Source: Roseomonas indoligenes
GTDB lineage: Bacteria; Pseudomonadota; Alphaproteobacteria; Acetobacterales; Acetobacteraceae
Length of the DNA: 64,000 nt
Reading direction: 5' to 3'
Assembly (NCBI RefSeq): GCF_017813365.1
Contig: NZ_JAGIZA010000007.1
Coordinates: forward strand, 124,001 to 188,000
The notes beneath the pieces were generated by a model. That model made no database searches. It saw only the letters and a program-made list of their open reading frames with translations, and was not told where the DNA came from. Positions 1-11,152 of the stretch are shown here, one piece after another. Numbering within the stretch: the stretch's first letter is position 1; every line of letters begins with the position of its first letter. A program made the position numbers and the translations under genes.

Positions 1-1
1 A

Positions 2-892
2 GGCACCCGCCTCTACGCTCCCGGCATCGGCGACGACACGCGCAGCCTGGCGATGAACCTCGCCTTCCTCCGCGCCATGGACGCCGCCGGTATCCAGACC
101 CGGCACGACATCCTCTTCGTCGGCAATGTCGGCGAGGAAGGGCTGGGCGACCTGCGCGGCATCCGCTTCCTGTTCCAGCACGGCCGCTACGCCGGGCGCA
201 TCGCCGCCTTCATCTCCGTGGAAGGGCCGATGGGCATGGGCACCGTCGTCTCCGGCGCCACGGGCTCGCTCCGCTACCGCGTCACCTTCCGCGGGCCGGG
301 CGGGCACAGCTTCATGGATTTCGGGATCGTCAGCCCCTCCTTCGCCCTCGCCGAGGCGATGGCCGGCCTCTCCCGCCTTCCGGTCCCCGCCTCGCCGCGC
401 ACCACCTTCAGCGCCAGCGTGATCGGCGGCGGCACCTCCGTGAACTCCATCCCGAACGAGGTCTGGCTGGAAGTGGACCTGCGCTCGGATTCCGCGCAGG
501 AGCTCGCCCGCATCGACGCCGCCTTCAAGTCGGTCGTCGGCAAGGCCGTGGACGCGGAGAACGCAGCCCGCAGCACCGCCAAGGGCGCGGTCACCGTGGA
601 GTGGAAGAAGATCGGGGACCGCCCCGCCGGCGCCATCGACCGCGACAGCGCCCTCGTCGCGAACGCCACCGCCGCCGCGAAGGCCCTGGGCTTCGCGCCC
701 AAGACCGTGGCCAGCTCCACCGATGCCAGCATCCCCATCTCCATGGGCATCCCCGGCATCGCGCTCAGCGCCGGCGCCGGCGCGGGCGCGCACACGCTGG
801 ATGAGTGGGTGGACGTGGAGCCGGGGCAGACCTTGCACGACATGCAGCTCGCCTTCGCCACCCTGCTGAAGACGGCGGACATGGAGGTCTGA
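2..892 (+). CDS. M20-family metallopeptidase, 5' truncated by window edge
   Basis: C-terminal part of a zinc-dependent M20/M25/M40 peptidase or amidohydrolase; the frame is open to the left edge, so the N-terminus lies outside. Visible landmarks are APGIGDDTRSLA, carrying the bridging aspartate, then NVGEEGLGD with the paired glutamates (catalytic base and metal ligand), and a late HTLDEWVDVE carrying the last metal histidine. The dimerisation (lid) domain lies between. Members hydrolyse dipeptides, tripeptides or N-acyl amino acids in the cytoplasm; the substrate cannot be read here. The next gene follows within 6 bp on the same strand, so the two are probably co-transcribed. Confidence 0.88.
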   Translation, partial: GTRLYAPGIGDDTRSLAMNLAFLRAMDAAGIQTRHDILFVGNVGEEGLGDLRGIRFLFQHGRYAGRIAAFISVEGPMGMGTVVSGATGSLRYRVTFRGPGGHSFMDFGIVSPSFALAEAMAGLSRLPVPASPRTTFSASVIGGGTSVNSIPNEVWLEVDLRSDSAQELARIDAAFKSVVGKAVDAENAARSTAKGAVTVEWKKIGDRPAGAIDRDSALVANATAAAKALGFAPKTVASSTDASIPISMGIPGIALSAGAGAGAHTLDEWVDVEPGQTLHDMQLAFATLLKTADMEV

Positions 893-897
893 GGCCC

Positions 898-1635
898 GTG
901 CCGGCCCGTCCCCTCATCGCCTCCCACCGCGGCGGCAGCTACATCTGGCCGGAGAACAGCCCGACCGCCTTCCGCGAGACGGCGAAGCTCGCGGTCGATC
1001 AGGTGGAGTTCGACGTCCACCTCTCCGCCGACGACGCCTGCGTGGTGGTCCACGACGCCCTGCTGGACCGCACGACGGAAGCCCGCGGCCCCGTCCGCGC
1101 CCGCACCCTGGCGGAGCTGCGCGCCATCCGCATTCGCGGCGCGCACGGGGAGACGATCCCGACCCTCGCCGAGGTGGCCGCGATCTTCCGCGGCACGCCG
1201 GTCCGCCTGCGCCTGGATATCAAGGCGGACGCGGAGCGCCGCCTCTACCCCGGCATCGCGCCGCGCGTCCTCGCCGTGCTGGCCGAGGCCGGGATGCTGG
1301 ACGGCACCGTGATCACCGCCTTCCAGGCCGAGACGATCACCGCGCTGCGCGAGGCCGGCTTCACCGGCGAGGCCATCTGGCTCTGCGCCCTGCCCACCTG
1401 GCACGACATCGGCCTGAAGGGCGCGCTCGGCGTCGCACGCGGCCGGGGCGCGCAAGGCCTGGGCCTGCACCACTCCATCCTCGACACCGGCGTGCTGGAG
1501 GCGGTGCGCGGCGCGGGCCTCTCCCCCGGCGCCTGGGGGCTGAAGGAGCGCGAGGATATCCGCCGCGTCCTCGAGCTCGGCGTGGACGTCTTCACCAGCG
1601 ACGATCCCGTCACCGCCCTGGCCATGCGCGGATAG
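898..1635 (+). CDS. Glycerophosphodiester phosphodiesterase family protein
   Basis: A 245-residue GDPD-type TIM barrel that would hydrolyse glycerophosphodiesters to glycerol-3-phosphate and an alcohol. The N-terminus has SHRGG followed by ENSPTAF (catalytic His and metal Glu), then VEFDVHLSADD and VVVHD with the second metal site and second catalytic His; the C-terminus closes with FTSDDP. I start it at a GTG 5 bp after the preceding stop because the HRGG motif then falls 10 residues in; the open frame upstream of that is not conserved. No signal peptide is visible, so it is probably cytoplasmic. A hairpin (1651-1680) follows at once. Confidence 0.88.
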   Translation: MPARPLIASHRGGSYIWPENSPTAFRETAKLAVDQVEFDVHLSADDACVVVHDALLDRTTEARGPVRARTLAELRAIRIRGAHGETIPTLAEVAAIFRGTPVRLRLDIKADAERRLYPGIAPRVLAVLAEAGMLDGTVITAFQAETITALREAGFTGEAIWLCALPTWHDIGLKGALGVARGRGAQGLGLHHSILDTGVLEAVRGAGLSPGAWGLKEREDIRRVLELGVDVFTSDDPVTALAMRG

Positions 1636-1650
1636 GGCGGTCTGTGGCCA

Positions 1651-1886
1651 GGGAGAGGAAGAAGGAACTCTTCCTCTCCCCGGACCCCTCTCCTTCATCT
1701 TCTTTTTCAAGTTGGTCTGAACGCTACCGGCGGTGCGCCTGAGGTCGATGACCTCAGGCGACTGCAAGGGCAGGATCAGACCCCCAAGCAGAAACACCGT
1801 GTCAGGACGGCGACGGCGGCAGCCGGACGGGGGTCCAGGGGCCTCAGGCCCCTGGCGGAGGGTCCAGGGAGGCGGCGCCTCCCTGG
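1651..1886 (+). repeat. Composite intergenic hairpin element, copy A
   Basis: About 236 bp filling the gap between two convergent genes. It contains in order a 12-bp perfect hairpin (1651-1680, loop AGGAAC), a pyrimidine-rich stretch, a palindrome around GCCTGAGGTC-GAT-GACCTCAGGC, a conserved linker, and two CCAGG...CCTGG hairpins near 1820-1886. The same order and much of the same sequence recur in inverted orientation at 55634-55864. It has no coding sense. The first hairpin is placed to terminate the upstream gene. The dispersed and modular nature is directly visible; origin and function are not known to me. Confidence 0.75.
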
Positions 1887-1902
1887 GGCCACCCGCACCC
1901 CA

Positions 1903-2799
1903 TCACTGCGGATGCACCGGCGGCGCCCGCCGCCATCCGCGCGGCCGACGAACACGCTCCCGCATGAAGGTGAAGACGCCGGAGAGAATGATGATGGCGA
2001 CGCCGAGGCCCATCATCGCGTCCAGCCCGTCGCCGAAGATCGTGTAGCCGAACAGAATCGCCCAGATCATCTGGCTGTACTGCGCGGGCGCCACCAGGCT
2101 CGCCTGGATGCGGTTGGACGCCATCATCACCATGACGTTGGCCAGCGCCATCAGCAGGCCGTAGCCCAGGAGCCAGAGCCACTGCATCGGCGTGGGCAGG
2201 GTGAATTCCGGCAGCATCAGCAGCCCTGCGCCGACGATGGGGCCGATGAGGCCGGCGCCGTAGAGGGAGAGCCGCGTCTCCGACCTCCCCAGGGCACGCA
2301 GCATGACGACGGTCACGGCGCCGGAGAGCCCGCCGACCACGGCGCCGAGATGGCCGACGTTCAGCTCGCGGAAGCCGGGCCGCAGCACCACCAGCACGCC
2401 CACGAAGCCCAGCAGCACCGCTCCCCAGCGGCGCCACCTCACCTCCTCCCCCAGGAAGAGCACGGAGAGGATTGTCACGAAGGTCGGCATCAGGAACAGA
2501 AGGGAGAAGGCCTCGGCCATCGAGAGGTGCGTGAAGGCCGTCACGCTGCCGAGGCTGCCGGTGAAGGCCGTCGCGGCGCGCAGGAACCACATGGCGCGGT
2601 TCCGCGCGCGAAACACGCCAACCAGCCCCTCGCCGGGATCGCGGATGAAGGGAAGGGCGGCGGCGCCCAGGAGGGCGCCGAAGAACACCGCCTCATAGGC
2701 GCTGATCGAGCCGTGCAGCAGCTTCACGGAGGCGTCGCTGACCGCGTAGGCGGCATAGGCGAGGAAGGCGAGCAGCACGCCCTGCGCGGATCGGTCCAT
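1903..2799 (-). CDS. EamA/DMT-family transporter
   Basis: 298-residue integral membrane protein with about ten hydrophobic segments arranged as two EamA repeats, the usual size for drug/metabolite exporters. The start, MDRSAQGVLLAFLAYAAYA, puts the first membrane helix directly at the N-terminus; longer open frames upstream run into the divergent amidase gene and are not membrane-like. The C-terminus is short, basic and Arg/Pro rich. Members export amino acids, nucleosides or drugs; the substrate cannot be predicted. It converges on the glycerophosphodiesterase gene across hairpin element A. Confidence 0.85.
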   Translation of the reverse strand: MDRSAQGVLLAFLAYAAYAVSDASVKLLHGSISAYEAVFFGALLGAAALPFIRDPGEGLVGVFRARNRAMWFLRAATAFTGSLGSVTAFTHLSMAEAFSLLFLMPTFVTILSVLFLGEEVRWRRWGAVLLGFVGVLVVLRPGFRELNVGHLGAVVGGLSGAVTVVMLRALGRSETRLSLYGAGLIGPIVGAGLLMLPEFTLPTPMQWLWLLGYGLLMALANVMVMMASNRIQASLVAPAQYSQMIWAILFGYTIFGDGLDAMMGLGVAIIILSGVFTFMRERVRRPRGWRRAPPVHPQ

Positions 2800-2910
2800 C
2801 CGCCAGCCCTTAGAGGGAATTGCTGCGCTGCGGTATGGCGCGAAGACGTGAGGTGCCTTGCCGGGGTCGACGATTGGACAAGCCCGCCCACTCGGTCTGG
2901 AATGCCGGGC

Positions 2911-4290
2911 ATGACCGATTCCTGGCGCCTCTCCGCGAGCGAGCTGGCATCCCGCATCCGCGCCCGCGACCTCTCGGCGGAGGAGGCGGCGCGTGACGCC
3001 CTGGCCCGGCTGGACGCCGCCAACCCCGCCATCAACGCCGTGGTGCAGTTCATGCCGGAGGAGGCCCTGGCCGCTGCCCGCGCCGTGGACGCCGCCATCG
3101 CGCGCGGCGAGGACCCCGGCCCCCTGGCCGGCGTGCCCGTGACCACGAAGGTGAACGTGGACCAGAAAGGCCACGCCACCACCAACGGCCTGCGGATCCA
3201 GAAGGACCTGATCGCAGGGGCGGACAACCCCGTGGTCTCCAACCTGCGCAAGGCGGGCGCCGTCATCATCGGCCGCACCAACACCCCCGCCTTCTCGCTG
3301 CACTGGTTCACCCGCAACTCGCTGCACGGGCACACGCGGAACTCCCGGAATCCCGCCCTCACCCCCGGCGGCTCCTCCGGCGGCGCGGCCTCCGCCACCG
3401 CGGCGGGGATCGGCGCTATCGGGCACGGGACAGACATCGGCGGTTCCGTCCGCTACCCCGCCTATGCCTGCGGCATCCACGGGCTGCGCCCGACCATCGG
3501 CCGCATCCCCGCCTGGAACCCGGCCGGCCCGGAGCGCGCGATCGGCGCCCAGCTCATGGCCGTCTCCGGTCCGCTCGCCCGCTCCATCGCCGATATCCGC
3601 CTGGCGCTCCAGGCCATGGCCGCCCCGGATGCCCGAGACCCCTGGTGGGTGCCCGCCCCCCTGCAGGGCGCACCCTTTCCAAAGCGCGCCGCCCTCTGCG
3701 TGCGCCCGGAAGGCATGGCCACCACGCCGGCGGTGGAGGAGGCCCTGCGCGCCGCCGGCCGCAAGCTCCAGGACGCCGGCTGGACGGTCGCTGAGACCCC
3801 GGTCCCGCCCATGCGGGAGCCCGCCCGCCTCCAGGCCCTGCTCTGGCTGGCCGAGAGCCGCCGCGGCCTCAAGAAGGCCTTGGCCGAGGAGAACGACCCC
3901 GACGCCAATTTCGTCTTCGCCCAGATGGAGCGCCTCTGCCCCGAGCCCGACATGAACGCCTTCCAGGATGCCCTCCAGGCCCGCGCCGGCTTCCTGCGGG
4001 AATGGAGCCTCTTCCTGGAGCGCTACCCCGTGGCCCTCATGCCCGTCTCCGCCGAGCCGCCCTTCCCCGACCTGCTGGACCTGGAATCGCCCGAGGCCTT
4101 CGACCGGGTGATCGAGGGTCTCCTCCCCCAGGTGGGCCTGCCCCTGATGAGCCTGCCCGGCCTGACCGTCACAACCGACCTCTCCGGCCCCGCCCCCCTC
4201 GGCGTCCAGCTCGTCGCCGGCCGGTACCGCGAGGACATCCTGCTGGAAGCCGGGGCGCTGCTGGAGACGGAGATCACCATCGCGGGGTAG
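2911..4290 (+). CDS. Amidase signature (AS) family amidase
   Basis: 459-residue amidase hydrolysing a C-N amide bond. The Ser-cisSer-Lys triad is visible: Lys in VTTKVNVDQKG, the cis-Ser in TPGGSSGGAASA, and the nucleophile in GTDIGGSVRYPA. The C-terminal half is the variable substrate-binding part and ends with the LGVQLVAGRYRED segment common in AS amidases. An in-frame ATG 9 bp upstream (2902) is an alternative start. It is divergent from the EamA exporter with a 111-bp gap. AS enzymes cover many substrates (aliphatic and aryl amides, peptide amides), so I leave the substrate open. It lacks GatA context: no gatC or gatB nearby. Confidence 0.88.
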   Translation: MTDSWRLSASELASRIRARDLSAEEAARDALARLDAANPAINAVVQFMPEEALAAARAVDAAIARGEDPGPLAGVPVTTKVNVDQKGHATTNGLRIQKDLIAGADNPVVSNLRKAGAVIIGRTNTPAFSLHWFTRNSLHGHTRNSRNPALTPGGSSGGAASATAAGIGAIGHGTDIGGSVRYPAYACGIHGLRPTIGRIPAWNPAGPERAIGAQLMAVSGPLARSIADIRLALQAMAAPDARDPWWVPAPLQGAPFPKRAALCVRPEGMATTPAVEEALRAAGRKLQDAGWTVAETPVPPMREPARLQALLWLAESRRGLKKALAEENDPDANFVFAQMERLCPEPDMNAFQDALQARAGFLREWSLFLERYPVALMPVSAEPPFPDLLDLESPEAFDRVIEGLLPQVGLPLMSLPGLTVTTDLSGPAPLGVQLVAGRYREDILLEAGALLETEITIAG

Positions 4291-4476
4291 CCGCGCCGCC
4301 GCGGCGCAGGGCTGGGATGCGAAGCCACCGGTTGCGGCAGGCCGGTCCAGCGCCGATATGCGGCGTGTCGTGAGGCCGCAGCCTCACCCCCTTCGCGCCG
4401 CTTCCCCGCGCCACGCCCCTCCACGGAGGAGGGCTGCCGCGTCCAGGCGCCCCAAACCATCGGACGCCCTTCTCCT

Positions 4477-6201
4477 ATGCCCTTCGACGCCCTTCCCGCG
4501 CCCCTGCGCGATGCCCTGGCCACCCGCGGCTACGCCACCGCCACCCCCGTCCAGGCCGCCGTCCTGGCGGAGGAGACGGCCGGGCGCGACCTTCTCGTCT
4601 CCGCCCGCACCGGCTCCGGCAAGACCGTCGCCTATGGCCTCGCCATGGCGACCGACCTGCTGGGGGAGGGGACCCGCCTTCCCGCGCCCGGCGCGCCCCT
4701 CGCCCTCATCGTCGCCCCCACCCGTGAACTCGCCCTGCAGGTGAAGACGGAGCTGACCTGGCTCTACGGCCCCTCCGGCGGCCGCGTCGTCTCCTGCGTC
4801 GGCGGAATGGACCCGGTGGCGGAGCGCCGCGCGCTCCAGAACGGCGCCCATATCGCGGTGGGCACCCCCGGCCGCGTGCGTGACCACATCGAGCGCAACA
4901 ACCTCCGCACCGACGCCGTCCGCGTCGTGGTGCTGGACGAGGCGGACGAGATGCTGGACCTCGGCTTCCGCGAGGAGCTGGAGGCCATCCTCGGCGCCCT
5001 GCCGGCCGAGCGCCGCACCCTCCTCTTCTCCGCCACCGTCCCCGCGCCCATCGCCCGCATGGCGAAGGAGTTCCAGCGCGACGCGGTGCGCCTCGAGGTG
5101 TCCTCGAAGGACGAGCCGCACGGCGACATCACTTACCGCGCCGCCCTCGTCTCCCCCGGCGACGTGGAGCGGGCCGTGGTGAACGCCCTCCGCCTGGAGG
5201 ATTCGCCGATCTCCATGGTGTTCTGCTCCACCCGCGCGGCGGTGAACCGGTTCCACGGGAACCTGACGGAGCGCGGCTTCGAGACGGTGGCCCTCTCTGG
5301 CGAGCTGTCCCAGGCCGAGCGCACGCGGGCCCTGCAATCCCTGCGCGACGGCAAGGCCCGCATCTGCGTGGCCACGGACGTGGCCGCCCGCGGTATCGAC
5401 CTGCCCGAGCTGGGCCTGGTGATCCATGCCGAGCTCCCGCGCGATCCGGAAACCCTCCTCCACCGTTCCGGCCGCACCGGCCGGGCCGGGCGCAAGGGCA
5501 CCAGCCTCCTCATCGTCCCCCCCTCCCGCCGCCGCATCGCGGAGCGCCTGATCCAGGCCGCCCGCGTCCAGGCCGAGTGGGGTCCCGCCCCCTCCGCCGA
5601 GCAGGTGCGCGCCCGGGACGCCGAGCGCATCGCCGCCCGAGCCACCGAAATCCTGGGTGAGGAGATCGCCGAGGAGGATCTGGCCATCGCCCGCACCCTC
5701 ACCGGCCTCCAGGGCACCCCGAAGGACGACACGGCGGCCTGGAGCCAGTCCGACGCCGCCCCGACGGGCGTCGATCCCCTGGCCCTCGCCGCCGCCCTCG
5801 TGAAGCTCCTCCGCGCCCCTCTCCCGGCGCCGGAAGAACTCACCTCGGTCACCGACCGCCCCCGCCGCGCCCCGGGCGAGTACGACGCCCCCCGTGGCGC
5901 CGGCGGCCCGCCCTCGTCCTCCTCCGAGGGCGTGTGGTTCCGCGTTTCCGTCGGCCGCGACGGCCAGGCGGATCCGCGCTGGATGCTCCCCTTCCTCTGC
6001 AAGCGCGGCGACGTCTCCCGCGCGGAGATCGGCCGTATCCGCATCCAGGGCAGCGAGAGCCAGGTGGAGATCGCCCCCTACGCCGCCGCCCACTTCGCGG
6101 CCAATGTCCGCCGCCCCGGCGGCGAGGACGCCCACATCCGCGTCGAGCCGATGCAGGCGATCCCCGTCGCCCGCGGGCCGCGGCGGCCTCCGCGGCGCTG
6201 A
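4477..6201 (+). CDS. DEAD-box ATP-dependent RNA helicase with DbpA-type C-terminal domain
   Basis: 574-residue RNA helicase. The helicase core shows the Q motif region ([11 protein letters not shown]), Walker [19 protein letters not shown], the VLDEADEML box, SAT, and the motif VI segment [13 protein letters not shown]. After about residue 470 a small basic domain ([12 protein letters not shown]...[19 protein letters not shown]) resembles the DbpA/CsdA RNA-binding fold that targets such helicases to structured RNA, commonly 23S rRNA. It probably acts in ribosome assembly or RNA remodelling. The gene stands alone and converges on purH, separated by a perfect 20-bp hairpin. Confidence 0.9.
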   Translation: MPFDALPAPLRDALATRGYATATPVQAAVLAEETAGRDLLVSARTGSGKTVAYGLAMATDLLGEGTRLPAPGAPLALIVAPTRELALQVKTELTWLYGPSGGRVVSCVGGMDPVAERRALQNGAHIAVGTPGRVRDHIERNNLRTDAVRVVVLDEADEMLDLGFREELEAILGALPAERRTLLFSATVPAPIARMAKEFQRDAVRLEVSSKDEPHGDITYRAALVSPGDVERAVVNALRLEDSPISMVFCSTRAAVNRFHGNLTERGFETVALSGELSQAERTRALQSLRDGKARICVATDVAARGIDLPELGLVIHAELPRDPETLLHRSGRTGRAGRKGTSLLIVPPSRRRIAERLIQAARVQAEWGPAPSAEQVRARDAERIAARATEILGEEIAEEDLAIARTLTGLQGTPKDDTAAWSQSDAAPTGVDPLALAAALVKLLRAPLPAPEELTSVTDRPRRAPGEYDAPRGAGGPPSSSSEGVWFRVSVGRDGQADPRWMLPFLCKRGDVSRAEIGRIRIQGSESQVEIAPYAAAHFAANVRRPGGEDAHIRVEPMQAIPVARGPRRPPRR

Positions 6202-6288
6202 GAGTGCTTTCGGGGGAAGGCCCTGCCTTCCCCCGTGCCCCATCCGGCAGGAACCTGAGGTCCCTGCACCTCCCGTCTGTAAAAGAAT

Positions 6289-6334
6289 GCCCTCGGCGTG
6301 AGGGGCCCCGAGAAGGGCCCCTCACGCCGAGGGC
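6289..6334. terminator. Perfect 20-bp hairpin between convergent genes
   Basis: Positions 6289-6308 and 6315-6334 are exact reverse complements, with a 6-nt loop CGAGAA. It lies between the helicase (+) and purH (-) and is symmetric, so it could stop transcription from both sides, though no strong T tract follows on either strand. Two further hairpins flank it in the same gap: GGGGGAAGGC-CCT-GCCTTCCCCC near 6207-6229 and CCAGGGAACC-C-GGTTCCCTGG near 6354-6374. The latter matches the CCAGG...CCTGG modules of the composite elements elsewhere in the window. Confidence 0.6.
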
Positions 6335-6418
6335 GCTTGAACGGATGGAGGGTCCAGGGAACCCGGTTCCCTGGCGGTCTGGGGCACGGGGAAGGGCGGT
6401 GTCTTCCCCGGACACCCT

Positions 6419-7993
6419 TCAGTGCCGGAAGTGCCGCATCCCCGTGAGGACCATCGCCAGCCCCGCCTCGTCGGCGGCCGCGATCACCTCGTTGTCGCGC
6501 ATGGAGCCGCCGGGCTGGATCACGGCCGTCGCGCCCGCTGCCGCCGCGGCCTGCAACCCGTCCGCGAAGGGGAAGAAGGCGTCGGAGGCCACGACGGAGC
6601 CCTGCGCCAGCGGCGTGTCCAGCCCGGCGGCCTTCGCGGCCTCGGCGGACTTCCAGGCGGCGATGCGGGCGCTGTCCACCCGGCTCATCTGCCCCGCGCC
6701 GATGCCCACGGTCGCGCCGCCCTTGGCATAGACGATGGCGTTCGACTTCACGTGCTTGCAGACCCGGAAGGCGAAGATCAGGTCCTGCATCTCCTGCGCG
6801 GTCGGCTGGCGCTTCGTCACCACCTTCAGCCCGGCCGCGGCCACCCGGCCATTGTCCCGGCCCTGCGCCAGGAAGCCGCCGCCGACGCTGCGGAAGACCA
6901 TCCCCGGTGCGGAGACATCGGGTAGGCCGCCCGTCAGCAGCAGGCGCAGGTTCTTTTTCCGGGCGAAGATGGCGCGCGCCGCGTCATCCGCGTCCGGCGC
7001 GATCACCACCTCGGTGAACAGGGCGGTAATGCGCTCCGCGGCCTCGGCGGTCAGGGGGCGGTTGGCCGCGATGATTCCGCCGAAGGCGGAGACGGGGTCG
7101 CAGCGCAGCGCCGCGTCCCAGGCCGCGTTCAGGTCGCCCGCCACCGCCACGCCGCAGGGATTGGCGTGCTTGACGATGACGATGGCCGGCTCCTCGAACT
7201 CCGCCACCGCCTCGAAGGCCGCGTCCGTGTCGTTGAGGTTGTTGTAGGATAGCTCCTTGCCCTGCACCTGCTCGGCGGTCGCGATGCCCGGGCGGTGCGT
7301 GCCGTCCACGTAGAAGGCGGCCTTCTGGTGGGGATTCTCGCCGTAGCGAAGCGTCTGCTTCAGCATCCCGGGGATGGAGAGGCGCGGCGGGAAGTCCTGC
7401 TCCAGCTGCCCGGCGAACCAACGGGAAATGGCGGCGTCATAGGCCGCCGTGCGGGCATAGGCCGCGGCGGCCAAGGTCCTGCGGGTTTCCAGGCTCGTCC
7501 CGCCCGTCTCCGCGATCTCCTGCCCCACCGTCACCAGCTGCTCCGGCTCGGTCAGCACGGCCACATGGGCGTGGTTCTTGGCGGCGCTGCGGATCATCGC
7601 CGGCCCGCCGATGTCGATGTTCTCGACGCAGTCTTCGTAGCTGGCGCCGCGCGCGACCGTGGCCTCGAAGGGGTAGAGGTTCACGAGGACCAGGTCGATC
7701 GGCGCGATCCCGTGCCTCTCCACCTGCGCCACGTGCTCCGGCACGTCCCGCCGGAACAGCAGCCCGCCATGCACGCCCGGCACGAGAGTTTTCACCCGCC
7801 CGTCCAGGATCTCCGGGAAGCCGGTGTGGTCGGAGAGCTCCTTCACGGCGATCCCGGCCTCCCGCAGCGCCTTGGCCGTGCCGCCGGTGGAGAGGATCTC
7901 CGCCCCCTGGGCGGCGAGGGTGCGGGCGAACTCCACCAACCCCGTCTTGTCGGAGACGGAGAGGAGGGCGCGTCGGATGGGGAGGGAGGCCAT
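6419..7993 (-). CDS. purH: Bifunctional AICAR formyltransferase / IMP cyclohydrolase
   Basis: 524 residues, the normal PurH length. It performs the last two steps of de novo purine synthesis: formylation of AICAR with 10-formyl-THF and ring closure to IMP. The N-terminal IMP cyclohydrolase (MGS-like) domain starts [17 protein letters not shown] with [14 protein letters not shown]; the C-terminal AICARFT domain contains [25 protein letters not shown] (catalytic His) and ends in RGSMRDNE-like [15 protein letters not shown] and MRHFRH. I start at the ATG giving [13 protein letters not shown]; upstream codons are Pro/Ser-rich and unlike the family. Monocistronic by spacing. Confidence 0.97.
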   Translation of the reverse strand: MASLPIRRALLSVSDKTGLVEFARTLAAQGAEILSTGGTAKALREAGIAVKELSDHTGFPEILDGRVKTLVPGVHGGLLFRRDVPEHVAQVERHGIAPIDLVLVNLYPFEATVARGASYEDCVENIDIGGPAMIRSAAKNHAHVAVLTEPEQLVTVGQEIAETGGTSLETRRTLAAAAYARTAAYDAAISRWFAGQLEQDFPPRLSIPGMLKQTLRYGENPHQKAAFYVDGTHRPGIATAEQVQGKELSYNNLNDTDAAFEAVAEFEEPAIVIVKHANPCGVAVAGDLNAAWDAALRCDPVSAFGGIIAANRPLTAEAAERITALFTEVVIAPDADDAARAIFARKKNLRLLLTGGLPDVSAPGMVFRSVGGGFLAQGRDNGRVAAAGLKVVTKRQPTAQEMQDLIFAFRVCKHVKSNAIVYAKGGATVGIGAGQMSRVDSARIAAWKSAEAAKAAGLDTPLAQGSVVASDAFFPFADGLQAAAAAGATAVIQPGGSMRDNEVIAAADEAGLAMVLTGMRHFRH

Positions 7994-8352
7994 GGCCGGG
8001 GCGGATAGCGCGGGCGGGCGCCGGACGGAAGGCGAAACGGGCGCGGGGCTGCCGTGATGCCCGATCAGGTCCCGGCGATGGGGGAACAAACCATGAATCG
8101 GTTTGTAGGGACCGGGCGGGGGACCCTACAATATGTTGTGGCGCGGGGCCCGTGAACGCGCGTCAGCGATTCGTTCGCGCGACTCGGATCACTCCCCTGA
8201 TTTGGCGCGCTTTCCCGCCGGCGGAGTTCGGCATGTGTTCGGCTGCCGCCAGCGCGGCGGGGGAACACCCGGTTGCACTGCACCCGGTCAACCCCGGGCT
8301 TCCGGGGGCGTTCCCCTCGCCGGGCCAGCCTGCCCGACCAGCCGAGGTGCCG
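7994..8352. other. 359-bp gene-free gap with two mutually exclusive hairpins
   Basis: Upstream regions of purH (-) and the SDR gene (+). Two inverted repeats share four bases: ACAAACC (8086-8092) pairs with GGTTTGT (8100-8106), and TTGTAGGG (8103-8110) pairs with CCCTACAA (8124-8131), so only one can form at a time. The stretch CTACAATATGTTGTG at 8126-8140 is AT-rich relative to its surroundings and may contain promoter elements. From 8140 to 8352 I see no convincing gene; the open frame leading into the SDR gene is proline-rich and unsupported. Confidence 0.4.
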
Positions 8353-9165
8353 ATGTCCGAACCCGCGATCCGCCCCCTTCTTGCCGGCCGGCGTGCCCTC
8401 GTCACGGGGGCTTCCTCCGGCATCGGATTCGCCGTGGCGCGCACTCTCGCGGAGGCCGGGGCAGCCGTGGCCGTGAACTACCATTCCAGCCGGGAACCGG
8501 CGGAAAAGCTGGTTGAGGAGATCCGCGCCGCCGGCGGCAAGGCGGTCGCCATCGGCGCCGACGTGTCGGAGGAGGCGGAAGCGGTCCGGCTGGTGAACGA
8601 AACCGTGGCCGAGTTCGGCGGCCTCGACCTGCTGGTGTCCAATTCCGGCATCCAGAAGGATGCCAAGCTCGGCGAGATGACGCTGAAGGACTGGCAGGCC
8701 GTGATCGCCGTGAACCTCACCGGCCAGTTCCTCTGCTGCCGGGAAGCGGTGCGCGCCTTCCGCGCCGGCCCGGACCGCCCCGGCCATGCCCGCGCCAGCA
8801 TCGTCTGCATGTCCTCCGTCCACGAGATCATCCCCTGGGCCGGCCATGTGAACTACGCGGCCTCCAAGGGCGGCATCCACATGATGATGCAGACCCTGGC
8901 GCAGGAACTGGCGCCGGAGCGCATCCGGGTGAACGCCGTCGCCCCCGGCGCCATCCGCACCCCCATCAACAAGGAGGCCTGGGGCACGGACGAGGCGCTG
9001 GAGAAGCTGCTGCGCCTGATCCCCTATGGCCGCATCGGCGAGCCGGCGGACGTGGCCCGCGCCGTCACCTGGCTCCTCTCCGACGAGGCCGAGTACGTCA
9101 CCGGCACCACCCTCTTCGTTGATGGCGGGATGAGCCTCTACCCCGGCTTCGTCGACAACGGCTGA
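8353..9165 (+). CDS. Short-chain dehydrogenase/reductase, glucose-1-dehydrogenase-like
   Basis: 270-residue classical SDR. The NAD(P)-binding motif TGASSGIG is at residues 17-24, NSG at about 98, the catalytic Ser in CMSSVHE and YxxxK in NYAASKGG; it ends with the usual YVTGTTLFVDGG. NYHSS after beta-2 suggests NADP tolerance. The family's closest well-known type by pattern is glucose 1-dehydrogenase, but the substrate is uncertain. The GH15 glycosidase gene follows after 102 bp on the same strand, so a sugar-related role and co-expression are plausible. Confidence 0.88.
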   Translation: MSEPAIRPLLAGRRALVTGASSGIGFAVARTLAEAGAAVAVNYHSSREPAEKLVEEIRAAGGKAVAIGADVSEEAEAVRLVNETVAEFGGLDLLVSNSGIQKDAKLGEMTLKDWQAVIAVNLTGQFLCCREAVRAFRAGPDRPGHARASIVCMSSVHEIIPWAGHVNYAASKGGIHMMMQTLAQELAPERIRVNAVAPGAIRTPINKEAWGTDEALEKLLRLIPYGRIGEPADVARAVTWLLSDEAEYVTGTTLFVDGGMSLYPGFVDNG

Positions 9166-9267
9166 GGGTCGCACCCGGAAGCGTGAAGCGGTCCCGGGGC
9201 AAACGGGGCCGGCCCTCCACTGTTCACAGCCGACGCGATTAACGCATGTGAGCGGAGAGGGTCCTGG

Positions 9268-11091
<1,824 letters not shown>

Positions 11092-11116
11092 TCCGGCGCG
11101 GACCGTTTGTCCCCAG

Positions 11117-11146
11117 CCAGGGGGAAGAAGGAAGTCTTCCCCCTGG
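11117..11146. terminator. 12-bp hairpin with AGGAAG loop
   Basis: CCAGGGGGAAGA (11117-11128) and TCTTCCCCCTGG (11135-11146) pair perfectly around AGGAAG. It sits 25 bp after the GH15 stop and 6 bp before the convergent uvsE stop, so it can serve both as terminator. The apex GA-AGGAA-N-TC is shared with hairpins at 1651, 41364, 41529 and 55829 while the stems differ. Confidence 0.6.
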
Positions 11147-11152
11147 GGCCGC

